64,000 bases of DNA from Toxorhynchites rutilus septentrionalis (taxonomy: Eukaryota > Arthropoda > Insecta > Diptera > Culicidae), in contig NC_073745.1 in the NCBI RefSeq assembly GCF_029784135.1, forward strand, positions 279,903,803 to 279,967,802, read 5' to 3'. The translations under genes were made by a program, and so were the position numbers. Under the pieces are notes generated by a model that saw only the letters and a list, made by a program, of their open reading frames with translations, made no database searches and was not told the origin of the DNA. Below are positions 35,201 through 44,629 of the stretch, in pieces (within the stretch, counting starts at the first letter, position 1; each line of letters opens with the position of its first letter).

Positions 35201-36272
35201 CTCGTTCATGAGCTTTACTGCACTTGTCAGCCTGCGGGAATGCTGCAACTTCGGGATCCTGGGGCGCGACAATGGGTCTGTGTCGCGGAACTGTGAGATC
35301 GCCTCGTCGTAGTGGAAGACCAGATCGCGTAGTAGTTGTTGATCTGGCTGTGGGTCTTCCGGCTCAGGGGGTTGTAGTACTGTGGCCTCCACTGGTGCTG
35401 ATTCGCGTGCCCCACTCGCGAATGAATTGCTCAGCCGTACTGAACTTCGTCTCGACACATCGCTTGCTCTGTTGTTCCTGGAGCTTATTTCTCTCTGCAC
35501 CTGCTGCTTGATCTCGTCGATTTGCGTTTGGGAGAGCATGTTGTTGCGTACTATCGCTCTACGCCTCGCGTTCATCGCGTTCTGATCAAGCCTCCCGACG
35601 AACTCTGGATACGCTTCCTCGAACATTGTTAGTATTCGAGGGCGACCGCTCATGTCCGTCTCCAAAGCAGTGCAGATGTAATAGGCGCGGATCACGAATT
35701 CATTCATTTCGTGTGTCCACATGATCCGGCGCCTAGTGGTACCCACAAGTGTGGACGACTGTCGTCTGGCAGTCGCAACACGTCTCGTAGGCGCAGCGTT
35801 TCTTGGGTGATGTCGATGGCTGCTGTTTCCGTGTGGCGGTAGCTCTTCGGGTTGAACCCGGCTGGTGGCCCGCTCTTGCACATCGCCCTCCAGCCGCTGG
35901 CCGCTCGCTCTTACGCCCGTTCCAGGACCAGCTCCAGTTCGGGGACCCTCCTCGGGTGATCGCATTCTAATTATTCTTCGTGATCGTAGCTCCATTTTAT
36001 TGGGTGTATCTCCTTTGCCCGGGAGACAGCGGGTTGGCAAGGCCTCCATGACCCGGGAGGCCTTCCCCGGGAGAGATATAGCGCTCTGACTCGCTCGCAC
36101 CCCCTCACTTAGCCACTTTCGACACCCGTTCTCGGAGCCAAGACCAGGTGTGTGTTTCCAGTTCACGCCCGATCTAAAAATGTCGTCATATGATCTTCGT
36201 GGAGGCGTGAGATAGGAACATTTGAGACCAACAGGCAGGCTCCTACCCTATGTTGATCCCCATTTGAGAACC
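32209..36272 (-). mobile_element. array unit 2: full-length R4/Dong-clade element
   Basis: 4064 bp, collinear with unit 1 at an offset of 4077 without indels. Differences noticed relative to unit 1 include C/G at 32654, a change near 32750 that alters one residue, the GCGCAGACAGCC variant near 33205, ATACACGG near 34095 and TAATACGG near 35096. Confidence 0.93.
32333..35995 (-). CDS. R4/Dong-clade retrotransposon polyprotein, unit 2
   Basis: An intact 1220-residue frame with the same domain order and the same catalytic residues as unit 1 (Asp618, YMDD 725-728, CCHC 1029-1046, RPD 1114-1116, Asp1131). The one amino-acid difference I noticed from unit 1 is Ser instead of Asn in the VP-S/N-YRYLP segment (residue 1082), between the CCHC finger and the endonuclease. 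Start chosen at the ATG equivalent to unit 1. With both genes intact this copy could also encode active protein; expression cannot be judged from sequence. Confidence 0.93.
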   Translation of the reverse strand: MELRSRRIIRMRSPEEGPRTGAGPGTGVRASGQRLEGDVQERATSRVQPEELPPHGNSSHRHHPRNAAPTRRVATARRQSSTLVGTTRRRIMWTHEMNEFVIRAYYICTALETDMSGRPRILTMFEEAYPEFVGRLDQNAMNARRRAIVRNNMLSQTQIDEIKQQVQREISSRNNRASDVSRRSSVRLSNSFASGARESAPVEATVLQPPEPEDPQPDQQLLRDLVFHYDEAISQFRDTDPLSRPRIPKLQHSRRLTSAVKLMNEHVLPLHLVDAENMEELQLKVYCAAVATAKSLGYRIRPRGGLLQHLRERREPPWRRRLEQRILNKRAAIGRLMAYKRGSRSAKLCRQVAVIVRPTELRQLGAHQLTEKLDTLVQQLSVLTKRLKRYSDSAKRQEQNRMFRDNEKAFYDHISDEKPDYREGLPDISDVTNFWAGIWETPVQHRDGQMWLRREEESCGEIGEMPAIIVEENDVREASRYLRNWAAPGPDGVQNFWHKKLTVAHQKIAECFNKVLRDPHNLPEFATRGVTFLLPKDSNTLNPSKYRPITCLSSLYKILSSIITAKVSAHCEQHHIIAEEQKGCRKNTHGCKDQAIIDATIVGQAVYNQRNLSMAYIDYRKAYDSIPHSFLVRVLELYKIDPVVVRFLQHAMRQWSTSLHLSDGENVLQSRTLQIKRGIFQGDSFSPLWFCLALNPLSRTLNRNGHGYKIRYGDGAHEEVTHTFYMDDLKVYADSRQRLGVAIRVVEDISRDICMEFGLDKCRCVHLLKGQLTESGGYEVYDGEFIRDMVRGESYKYLGFRQLTGIRHSDIKTELRDKFLSRVNCVLRTFLNAGNKVRAINTFAVPLLTFSFGVVKWSKTDLEDLERRMRKAFKEAGMHHPQSALERVSLPRKEGGLGIVDISALCVAQVRQLREYFAERANQNALYRAVCAADRGYSALHLAQAEYQLNCNLQTVEEKIAAWKQKAVHGAHPHQLDRPHVDKAASNLWLTRGELSSVVEADMIAIQDRIMPTRNCRRYVWHQDVDDICRMCHQPGENIEHIMGGCPVLANAAYTERHNNVARIVHRQLALQCALLEDNVPSYRYLPAPVLENDRFKLYWDRTVLTDLSIHHNRPDIMVYDKSDRKVTIIDVAIPLNQNLEETHGRKICKYRPLAVELKELWGLREVPRIVPVVLSGTGIVPKTLLEALKVLNMEKELAGIQKSVILSTCAIVRQFLGQD

Positions 36273-36321
36273 ATTTTTTTTTTTTTTTTTTTTTTTTCTT
36301 CTTTTTTTTTTTTTTTTTATT
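36273..36321 (-). repeat. junction between array units 3 and 2: long interrupted poly(A)
   Basis: On the minus strand the tail of unit 3 is about 45 bases long: A-rich with two G (AAGAAG-like interruption near 36298-36301), then 24 A, one T, and GGTTCTC of unit 2. The interruptions indicate copying or slippage of a tail, or a tail that has begun to mutate. Confidence 0.92.
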
Positions 36322-39300
36322 GGCAGACTTATCTCACTTCTTAACTAGGCGAACCTAGCCAGAATTTTCACCTGCCCCCGGGCTTCTGAATGCCAAAGGG
36401 GGACTAGGCTCTGCGGAATGCACGTATCTGCATGCTCGTGCTGTTTCAGTCCTGACCGAGAAATTGTCGGACAATCGCGCAGGTGCTAAGGATGACCGAC
36501 TTTTGGATGCCGGCCAATTCCTTCTCCATATTCAACACCTTTAGCGCTTCCAGAAGTGTCTTCGGGACAATTCCAGTTCCAGAGAGAACGACTGGAACAA
36601 TTCTTGGGACCTCCCTTAGCCCCCACAGTTCCTTGAGCTCCACGGCCAATGGTCGGTACTTGCAGATTTTGCGACCGTGGGTCTCCTCCAGATTCTGGTT
36701 CAGTGGAATAGCGACATCGATGATGGTGACTTTGCGGTCGCTCTTGTCGTAAACCATTATATCTGGCCGGTTGTGGTGGATCGAGAGGTCGGTCAGAACA
36801 GTGCGATCCCAGTACAGCTTGAAACGGTCATTTTCCAGGACAGGTGCAGGCAGGTACCGGTAGTTTGGTACGTTGTCTTCCAGTAGAGCACATTGGAGCG
36901 CCAGTTGTCGATGAACAATACGGGCCACGTTGTTGTGGCGCTCGGTGTAGGCTGCGTTGGCCAAAACGGGACAGCCTCCCATAATGTGTTCTATGTTTTC
37001 ACCTGGTTGATGGCACATCCGGCAAATGTCATCAACGTCTTGATGCCAGACGTACCGCCTGCAGTTTCTCGTCGGCATTATCCTGTCCTGGATGGCTATC
37101 ATGTCGGCTTCTACTACTGAAGAGAGTTCACCACGCGTTAGCCACAGATTAGATGCGGCCTTGTCGACGTGTGGCCGATCCAGTTGATGGGGGTGGGCAC
37201 CATGCACTGCCTTCTGCTTCCAAGCTGCAATCTTCTCCTCCACTGTCTGCAGATTGCAGTTGAGTTGGTACTCCGCTTGCGCCAAGTGCAGAGCGCTGTA
37301 TCCTCTGTCGGCGGCGCAGACAGCCCGGTATAGCGCGTTTTGGTTGGCGCGTTCTGCGAAGTACTCGCGCAGTTGTCGTACCTGGGCAACACACAGTGCA
37401 GAAATGTCGACGATTCCAAGTCCCCCTTCTTTGCGTGGTAGTGAAACTCTCTCCAGTGCCGATTGAGGATGGTGCATTCCGGCCTCTTTGAATGCTTTCC
37501 TCATCCTCCTCTCAAGGTCCTCTAGGTCAGTTTTGCTCCATTTGACTACACCAAAACTGAAGGTCAGCAGGGGAACCGCGAATGTGTTGATCGCGCGTAC
37601 CTTGTTCCCCGCGTTGAGGAAAGTCCTCAGGACACAGTTCACTCGACTCAAGAACTTGTCTCGCAGCTCCGTCTTGATGTCGGAGTGGCGAATCCCGGTG
37701 AGCTGTCGGAATCCAAGATATTTATAGGATTCGCCACGAACCATGTCTCTTATAAACTCGCCGTCATAGACCTCGTAGCCTCCGGATTCGGTAAGTTGTC
37801 CTTTCAGCAGGTGGACACAGCGACACTTGTCGAGGCCGAACTCCATACAGATGTCCCTGCTTATGTCTTCGACAACCCGGATAGCTACACCTAGACGCTG
37901 ACGTGAATCAGCGTAGACCTTGAGATCGTCCATGTAAAAGGTATGGGTCACTTCTTCGTGGGCGCCGTCGCCATACCTTATTTTATAGCCATGACCGTTT
38001 CTATTGAGCGTCCTACTGAGGGGGTTCAGTGCCAGACAAAACCAAAGCGGGCTGAAAGAGTCGCCTTGGAATATCCCCCTCTTTATCTGCAGCGTTCTAG
38101 ACTGCAACACATTTTCCCCATCACTAAGGTGCAGAGACGTGCTCCACTGCCTCATCGCATGCTGCAGGAACCTAACGACGACGGGATCAATTTTGTAGAG
38201 CTCCAATACCCGGACGAGAAACGAGTGAGGTATGGAGTCATAAGCCTTCCTGTAATCGATATAGGCCATGCTTAGGTTCCGCTGATTATAAACCGCCTGG
38301 CCGACTATGGTTGCGTCGATGATGGCCTGGTCTTTGCAGCCATGCGTATTTTTTCTGCATCCTTTCTGCTCTTCTGCGATGATATGGTGTTGTTCGCAGT
38401 GGGCAGAAACTTTGGCGGTTATGATGCTGCTTAATATCTTGTACAGACTCGATAGGCACGTTATCGGCCTGTACTTTGATGGGTTCAATGTGTTGCTGTC
38501 TTTCGGGAGGAGAAATGTGACGCCACGGGTGGCGAATTCAGGGAGGTTGTGTGGGTCACGTAGCACCTTGTTGAAGCACTCAGCTATCTTTTGATGTGCG
38601 ACGGTCAGCTTCTTGTGCCAGAAGTTCTGAACACCATCGGGGCCCGGTGCTGCCCAGTTCCTCAGGTACCGCGAGGCTTCGCGGACATCGTTCTCTTCGA
38701 CGATGATAGCTGGCATCTCTCCAATTTCACCACAACTCTCCTCCTCCCGTCTTAACCACATTTGCCCGTCGCGATGTTGTACTGGGGTCTCCCAAATACC
38801 AGCCCAGAAGTTCGTCACATCGCTAATATCTGGCAAACCTTCGCGGTAGTCGGGCTTCTCGTCGCTAATGTGGTCGTAGAACGCTTTTTCGTTATCTCTG
38901 AACATCCGATTTTGTTCCTGGCGCTTTGCAGAGTCAGAGTAACGTTTCAGCCGTTTAGTTAGGACGCTCAATTGCTGTACCAGTGTGTCGAGTTTTTCCG
39001 TCAGCTGGTGAGCTCCCAGCTGGCGAAGTTCAGTAGGCCGCACGATCACAGCAACTTGGCGACATAATTTCGCCGATCTGCTGCCTCTTTTGTACGCCAT
39101 CAGTCTTCCAATTGCGGCGCGCTTGTTTAGGATCCGTTGCTCCAATCTCCTTCGCCATGGAGGCTCACGCCTTTCACGGAGATGTTGGAGCAGTCCGCCT
39201 CTTGGCCTAATACGGTATCCTAAACTTTTGGCGGTCGCCACAGCAGCACAGTAAACTTTCAGTTGCAGCTCCTCCATGTTCTCAGCATCAACCAAGTGCA

Positions 39301-40381
39301 GCGGAAGAACGTGCTCGTTCATGAGCTTTACTGCACTTGTCAGCCTGCGGGAATGCTGCAACTTCGGGATCCTGGGGCGCGACAATGGGTCTGTGTCGCG
39401 GAACTGTGAGATCGCCTCGTCGTAGTGGAAGACCAGATCGCGTAGTAGTTGTTGATCTGGCTGTGGGTCTTCCGGCTCAGGGGGTTGTAGTACTGTGGCC
39501 TCCACTGGTGCTGATTCGCGTGCCCCACTCGCGAATGAATTGCTCAGCCGTACTGAACTTCGTCTCGACACATCGCTTGCTCTGTTGTTCCTGGAGCTTA
39601 TTTCTCTCTGCACCTGCTGCTTGATCTCGTCGATTTGCGTTTGGGAGAGCATGTTGTTGCGTACTATCGCTCTACGCCTCGCGTTCATCGCGTTCTGATC
39701 AAGCCTCCCGACGAACTCTGGATACGCTTCCTCGAACATTGTTAGTATTCGAGGGCGACCGCTCATGTCCGTCTCCAAAGCAGTGCAGATGTAATAGGCG
39801 CGGATCACGAATTCATTCATTTCGTGTGTCCACATGATCCGGCGCCTAGTGGTACCCACAAGTGTGGACGACTGTCGTCTGGCAGTCGCAACACGTCTCG
39901 TAGGCGCAGCGTTTCTTGGGTGATGTCGATGGCTGCTGTTTCCGTGTGGCGGTAGCTCTTCGGGTTGAACCCGGCTGGTGGCCCGCTCTTGCACATCGCC
40001 CTCCAGCCGCTGGCCGCTCGCTCTTACGCCCGTTCCAGGACCAGCTCCAGTTCGGGGACCCTCCTCGGGTGATCGCATTCTAATTATTCTTCGTGATCGT
40101 AGCTCCATTTTATTGGGTGTATCTCCTTTGCCCGGGAGACAGCGGGTTGGCAAGGCCTCCATGACCCGGGAGGCCTTCCCCGGGAGAGATATAGCGCTCT
40201 GACTCGCTCGCACCCCCTCACTTAGCCACTTTCGACACCCGTTCTCGGAGCCAAGACCAGGTGTGTGTTTCCAGTTCACGCCCGATCTAAAAATGTCGTC
40301 ATATGATCTTCGTGGAGGCGTGAGATAGGAACATTTGAGACCAACAGGCAGGCTCCTACCCTATGTTGATCCCCATTTGAG

Positions 40382-40384
<3 letters not shown>
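36322..40384 (-). mobile_element. array unit 3: full-length R4/Dong-clade element
   Basis: 4063 bp, collinear with unit 2 at offset 4113. Its 5' end has one G fewer (GTTCTC) and joins the poly(A) of unit 4 directly. It shares some variants with unit 1 (CTGGCCGG, GTTTGGTACG) and others with unit 2 (GCAGACAGCC, TAATACGG), and has a private GGAGAAATG near 38512. Confidence 0.93.
36446..40108 (-). CDS. R4/Dong-clade retrotransposon polyprotein, unit 3
   Basis: An intact 1220-residue frame with the same motifs as unit 1. I see no amino-acid change from unit 1; the nucleotide differences noticed are silent. Three intact, almost identical copies side by side imply that the family moved or was amplified recently. 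Start chosen at the ATG equivalent to the one in unit 1. Confidence 0.93.
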   Translation of the reverse strand: MELRSRRIIRMRSPEEGPRTGAGPGTGVRASGQRLEGDVQERATSRVQPEELPPHGNSSHRHHPRNAAPTRRVATARRQSSTLVGTTRRRIMWTHEMNEFVIRAYYICTALETDMSGRPRILTMFEEAYPEFVGRLDQNAMNARRRAIVRNNMLSQTQIDEIKQQVQREISSRNNRASDVSRRSSVRLSNSFASGARESAPVEATVLQPPEPEDPQPDQQLLRDLVFHYDEAISQFRDTDPLSRPRIPKLQHSRRLTSAVKLMNEHVLPLHLVDAENMEELQLKVYCAAVATAKSLGYRIRPRGGLLQHLRERREPPWRRRLEQRILNKRAAIGRLMAYKRGSRSAKLCRQVAVIVRPTELRQLGAHQLTEKLDTLVQQLSVLTKRLKRYSDSAKRQEQNRMFRDNEKAFYDHISDEKPDYREGLPDISDVTNFWAGIWETPVQHRDGQMWLRREEESCGEIGEMPAIIVEENDVREASRYLRNWAAPGPDGVQNFWHKKLTVAHQKIAECFNKVLRDPHNLPEFATRGVTFLLPKDSNTLNPSKYRPITCLSSLYKILSSIITAKVSAHCEQHHIIAEEQKGCRKNTHGCKDQAIIDATIVGQAVYNQRNLSMAYIDYRKAYDSIPHSFLVRVLELYKIDPVVVRFLQHAMRQWSTSLHLSDGENVLQSRTLQIKRGIFQGDSFSPLWFCLALNPLSRTLNRNGHGYKIRYGDGAHEEVTHTFYMDDLKVYADSRQRLGVAIRVVEDISRDICMEFGLDKCRCVHLLKGQLTESGGYEVYDGEFIRDMVRGESYKYLGFRQLTGIRHSDIKTELRDKFLSRVNCVLRTFLNAGNKVRAINTFAVPLLTFSFGVVKWSKTDLEDLERRMRKAFKEAGMHHPQSALERVSLPRKEGGLGIVDISALCVAQVRQLREYFAERANQNALYRAVCAADRGYSALHLAQAEYQLNCNLQTVEEKIAAWKQKAVHGAHPHQLDRPHVDKAASNLWLTRGELSSVVEADMIAIQDRIMPTRNCRRYVWHQDVDDICRMCHQPGENIEHIMGGCPVLANAAYTERHNNVARIVHRQLALQCALLEDNVPNYRYLPAPVLENDRFKLYWDRTVLTDLSIHHNRPDIMVYDKSDRKVTIIDVAIPLNQNLEETHGRKICKYRPLAVELKELWGLREVPRIVPVVLSGTGIVPKTLLEALKVLNMEKELAGIQKSVILSTCAIVRQFLGQD

Positions 40385-40416
<32 letters not shown>
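40385..40416 (-). repeat. junction between array units 4 and 3: 32-base poly(A)
   Basis: Pure run of 32 A on the minus strand, with no extra base, joined directly to GTTCTC of unit 3. Confidence 0.95.
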
Positions 40417-40417
<1 letters not shown>

Positions 40418-41256
40418 GCAGACTTATCTCACTTCTTAACTAGGCGAACCTAGCCAGAATTTTCACCTGCCCCCGGGCTTCTGAATGCCAAAGGGGGACT
40501 AGGCTCTGCGGAATGCACGTATCTGCATGCTCGTGCTGTTTCAGTCCTGACCGAGAAATTGTCGGACAATCGCGCAGGTGCTAAGGATGACCGACTTTTG
40601 GATGCCGGCCAATTAGTATTCGAGGGCGACCGCTCATGTCCGTCTCCAAAGCAGTGCAGATGTAATAGGCGCGGATCACGAATTCGTTCATTTCGTGTGT
40701 CCACATGATCCGTCGCCTAGTAGTACCCACAAGTGTGGACGACTGTCGTCTGACAGTCGCAACACGCCTCGTAGGCGCAGCGTTTCGTTGGTGATGTCGA
40801 TGGCTGCTGTTTCCGTGTGGCGGTAGCTCTTCGGGTTGAACCCGGCTGGTGGCCCGCTCTTGCACATCGCCCTCCAGCCGCTGGCCGCTCGCTCTTACGC
40901 CCGTTCCAGGACCAGCTCCAGTTCGGGGACCCTCCTCGGGTGATCGCATTCGTAGTATTCGTCTTGACCTTAGCTCCATTGTCTGGGTGTATCTCCTTTG
41001 CCCGGGAGACAGCGGGTTGGCAAGGCCTCCATGACCCGGGAGGCCTTCCCCGGGAGAGATATAGCGCTCTGACTCGCTCGCACCCCCTCACTTAGCCACT
41101 TTCGACACCCGTTCTCGGAGCCAAGACCAGGTGTGTGTTTCCAGTTCACGCCCGATCTAAAAATGTCGTCATATGATCTTCGTGGAGGCGTGAGATAGGA
41201 ACATTTGAGACCAACGGGCAGGCTCCTACCCTAGTGTTGATCCCCATTTGAGAACC
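40417..41256 (-). mobile_element. array unit 4: internally deleted, diverged R4/Dong derivative
   Basis: 840 bp: intact 3' end (40417-40614) fused to the 5' 640 bp. Relative to unit 1 about 3.2 kb (28330-31553) is missing, with TT shared at the breakpoint. It keeps both element ends, so it could be copied by proteins of the intact units. It is more diverged than units 1-3, showing that a separate lineage joined the array. Confidence 0.93.
40581..40979 (-). pseudogene. truncated N-terminal ORF of unit 4 (partial Myb-like domain only)
   Basis: From the ATG at 40979 the frame runs 132 codons through the basic leader and the first half of the Myb-like region (to MSGRPRIL). It then crosses the deletion junction and ends after about 10 foreign residues. 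RT and endonuclease are lost. Compared with unit 1, codons just after the ATG differ repeatedly while keeping the same residues (for example Arg CGA versus AGG, AGA or CGA at four positions). That means this lineage evolved under selection for protein before the deletion. If translated it would give a small DNA-binding-like peptide, but the domain is incomplete. Confidence 0.7.
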
Positions 41257-41279
41257 AAGCCTCTTTTTTTTTTTTTTTT
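41257..41279 (-). repeat. junction between array units 5 and 4
   Basis: Minus strand: 16 A of the unit 5 tail, seven extra bases GAGGCTT, then GGTTCTC of unit 4. This is the longest non-element insert at a junction. Confidence 0.93.
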
Positions 41280-44200
41280 GGCAGACTTATCTCACTTCTT
41301 AACTAGGCGAACCTAGCCAGAATTTTCACCTGCCCCCGGGCTTCTGAATGCCAAAGGGGGACTAGGCTCTGCGGAATGCACGTATCTGCATGCTCGTGCT
41401 GTTTTAGTCCTGACCGAGGAATTGTCGGACAATCGCGCAGGTGCTAAGGATGACCGACTTTTGGATGCCGGCCAATTCCTTCTCGATGTTCAACACCTTT
41501 AGCGCTTCCAGAAGTGTCTTCGGGATAATTCCAGTTCCAGAGAGAACGACTGGAACAATTCTTGGGACCTCCCTTAGCCCCCACAGTTCCTTGAGCTCCA
41601 CGGCCAATGGTCGGTACTTGCAGATTTTGCGACCGTGGGTCTCCTCCAGATTCTGGTTCAGTGGAATAGCGACATCGATGATGGTGACTTTGCGGTCGCT
41701 CTTGTCGTAAACCATTATATCTGGGCGGTTGTGGTGGATCGAGAGGTCGGTCAGAACAGTGCGATCCCAGTACAGCTTGAAACGGTCATTTTCCAGGACA
41801 GGTGCAGGCAGGTACCGGTAGTTCGGTACGTTGTCTTCCAGTAGAGCACATTGGAGCGCCAGTTGTCGATGAACAATACGGGCCACGTTGTTGTGGCGCT
41901 CGGTGTAGGCTGCGTTGGCCAAAACGGGACAGCCTCCCATAATGTGCTCTATGTTTTCACCTGGTTGATGGCACATCCGGCAAATGTCATCAACGTCTTG
42001 ATGCCAGACGTACCGCCTGCAGTTTCTCGTCGGCATTATCCTGTCCTGGATGGCTATCATGTCGGCTTCTACTACTGAAGAGAGTTCACCACGCGTTAAC
42101 CACAGATTAGATGCGGCCTTGTCGACGTGTGGCCGGTCCAGTTGAAGGGGGTGGGCACCATGCACTGCCTTCTGCTTCCAAGCTGCAATCTTCTCCTCCA
42201 CTGTCTGCAGATTGCAGTTGAGTTGGTACTCCGCTTGCGCCAAGTGCAGAGCGCTGTATCCTCTGTCGGCGGCGCAGACAGCCCGGTATAGCGCGTTTTG
42301 GTTGGCGCGTTCTGCGAAGTACTCGCGCAGTTGTCGTACCTGGGCAACACACAGTGCAGAAATGTCGACGATTCCAAGTCCCCCTTCTTTGCGTGGTAGT
42401 GAAACTCTCTCCAGTGCCGATTGAGGATGGTGCATTCCGGCCTCTTTGAATACTTTCCTCATCCTCCTCTCAAGGTCCTCTAGGTTAGTTTTGCTCCATT
42501 TGACTACACCAAAACTGAAGGTCAGCAGGGGAACCGCGAATGTGTTGATCGCGCGTACCTTGTTCCCCGCGTTGAGGAAAGTCCTCAGGACACAGTTCAC
42601 TCGACTCAAGAACTTGTCTCGCAGCTCCGTCTTGATGTCGGAGTGGCGAATCCCGGTGAGCTGTCGGAATCCAAGATATTTATAGGATTCGCCACGAACC
42701 ATGTCTCTTATAAACTCGCCGTCATAGACCTCGTAGCCTCCGGATTCGGTAAGTTGTCCTTTCAGCAGGTGGACACAGCGACACTTGTCGAGGCCGAACT
42801 CCATACAGATGTCCCTGCTTATGTCTTCGACAACCCGGATAGCTACACCTAGACGCTGACGTGAATCAGCGTAGACCTTGAGATCGTCCATGTAAAAGGT
42901 ATGGGTCACTTCTTCGTGGGCGCCGTCGCCATACCTTATTTTATAGCCATGACCGTTTCTATTGAGCGTCCTACTGAGGGGGTTCAGTGCCAGACAAAAC
43001 CAAAGCGGGCTGAAAGAGTCGCCTTGGAATATCCCCCTCTTTATCTGCAGCGTTCTAGACTGCAACACATTTTCCCCATCACTGAGGTGCAGAGACGTAC
43101 TCCACTGCCTCATCGCATGCTGCAGGAACCTAACGACGACGGGATCAATTTTGTAGAGCTCCAATACCCGGACGAGAAACGAGTGAGGTATGGAGTCATA
43201 AGCCTTCCTGTAATCGATGTAGGCCATACTTAGGTTCCGCTGGTTATATACCGCCTGGCCGACTATGGCTGCGTCGATGATGGCCTGGTCTTTGCAGCCA
43301 TGCGTATTTTTCCTGCATCCTTTCTGCTCTTCTGCGATGATGTGATGCTGTTCGCAGTGAGCAGAAACTTTGGCGGTAATTATGCTGCTCAGTATTTTGT
43401 ACAGACTCGATAGGCACGTTATCGGTCTGTACTTTGATGGGTTCAATGTGTTGCTGTCTTTCGGGAGGAGGAAGGTGACGCCACGGGTGGCGAATTCAGG
43501 AAGGTTGTGTGGGTCACGTAGCACCTTGTTGAAGCACTCAGCTATCTTTGGATGTGCGACGGTCAGCTTCTTGTGCCAAAAGTTCTGGACACCATCGGGG
43601 CCCGGTGCTGCCCAGTTCCTCAGGAACCGCGAGGCTTCGCGGACATCGTTCTCTCCGACGATGATAGCTGGCATCTCTCCAATTTCACCACAACTCTCCT
43701 CCTCCCGTCTTAACCACATTTGCCCGTCGCGATGTTCTACTGGGGTCTCCCAAATACCAGCCCAGAAGTTCGTCACATCGCTAATATCTGGCAAACCTTC
43801 GCGGTAGTCGGGCTTCTCGTCGCTAATGTGGTCGTAGAACGCTTTTTCGTTATCTCTGAACATCCGATTTTGTTCCTGGCGCTTTGCAGAGTCAGAGTAA
43901 CGTTTCAGCCGTTTAGTTAGGACGCTCAATTGCTGTACCAGTGTGTCGAGTTTTTCCGTCAGCTGGTGAGCTCCCAGCTGGCGAAGTTCAGTAGGCCGCA
44001 CGATCACAGCAACTTGGCGACATAATTTCGCCGATCTGCTGCCTCTTTTGTACGCCATCAGTCTTCCAATTGCGGCGCGCTTGTTTAGGATCCGTTGCTC
44101 CAATCTCCTTCGCCATGGAGGCTCACGCCTTTCACGGAGATGTTGGAGCAGTCCGCCTCTTGGCCTAATACGGTATCCTAAACTTTTGGCGGTCGCCACA

Positions 44201-44629
44201 GCAGCACAGTAAACTTTCAGTTGCAGCTCCTCCATGTTCTCAGCATCAACCAAGTGCAGCGGAAGAACGTGCTCGTTCATGAGCTTTACTGCACTTGTCA
44301 GCCTGCGGGAATGCTGCAACTTCGGGATCCTGGGGCGCGACAAAGGGTCCGTGTCGCGGAACTGTGAGATCGCCTCGTCGTAATGGAAGACCAGATCGCG
44401 TAGTAGTTGTTGATCTGGCTGTGGATCTTCCGGCTCAGGGGGTTGTTGTACTGTGGCCTCCACTGGTGCTGATTCGCGTGCCCCACTCGCGAATGAATTG
44501 CTCAGCCGTACTGAACTTCGTCTCGACACATCGCTTGCTCTGCTTGTTCTGGAGCTTAGTTCTCTCTGCACCTGCTGCTTGATCTCGTCGACTTGCGTTT
44601 GGGAGAGCATATTGTTGCGTACAATCGCT
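41280..44629 (-). mobile_element. array unit 5: R4/Dong-clade element, 5' part lost in the gap
   Basis: Collinear with unit 3 at offset 4958 up to the gap at 44630. About 714 bp of a full element (5' UTR and start of the ORF) would be needed to complete it. No element sequence reappears after the gap, so the 5' end is missing or lies in the gap. Confidence 0.9.
41404..44629 (-). CDS. R4/Dong-clade retrotransposon polyprotein, unit 5, N-terminus in gap
   Basis: The frame is open from the gap to a TAA stop (units 1-3 use TGA) and keeps the RT, YMDD, CCHC and endonuclease motifs. It is more diverged than units 1-3. Changes include Ile for Val in GTGI-IPKTLL, Ile for Met in VLN-IEKEL, Leu for His in AHP-LQL, Asn for Asp in KT-NLEDLE, Val for Ala in RRMRK-VF, and Phe for Tyr in ASR-FLRN. 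About the first 145 residues, including most of the Myb-like part, are not visible. Confidence 0.88.

Noticed and set aside
28293..44582. Many plus-strand and other-frame ORFs of 60-145 codons within the array
   Set aside because: They recur at the same offset in each unit and are shadows of the GC-rich minus-strand polyprotein.
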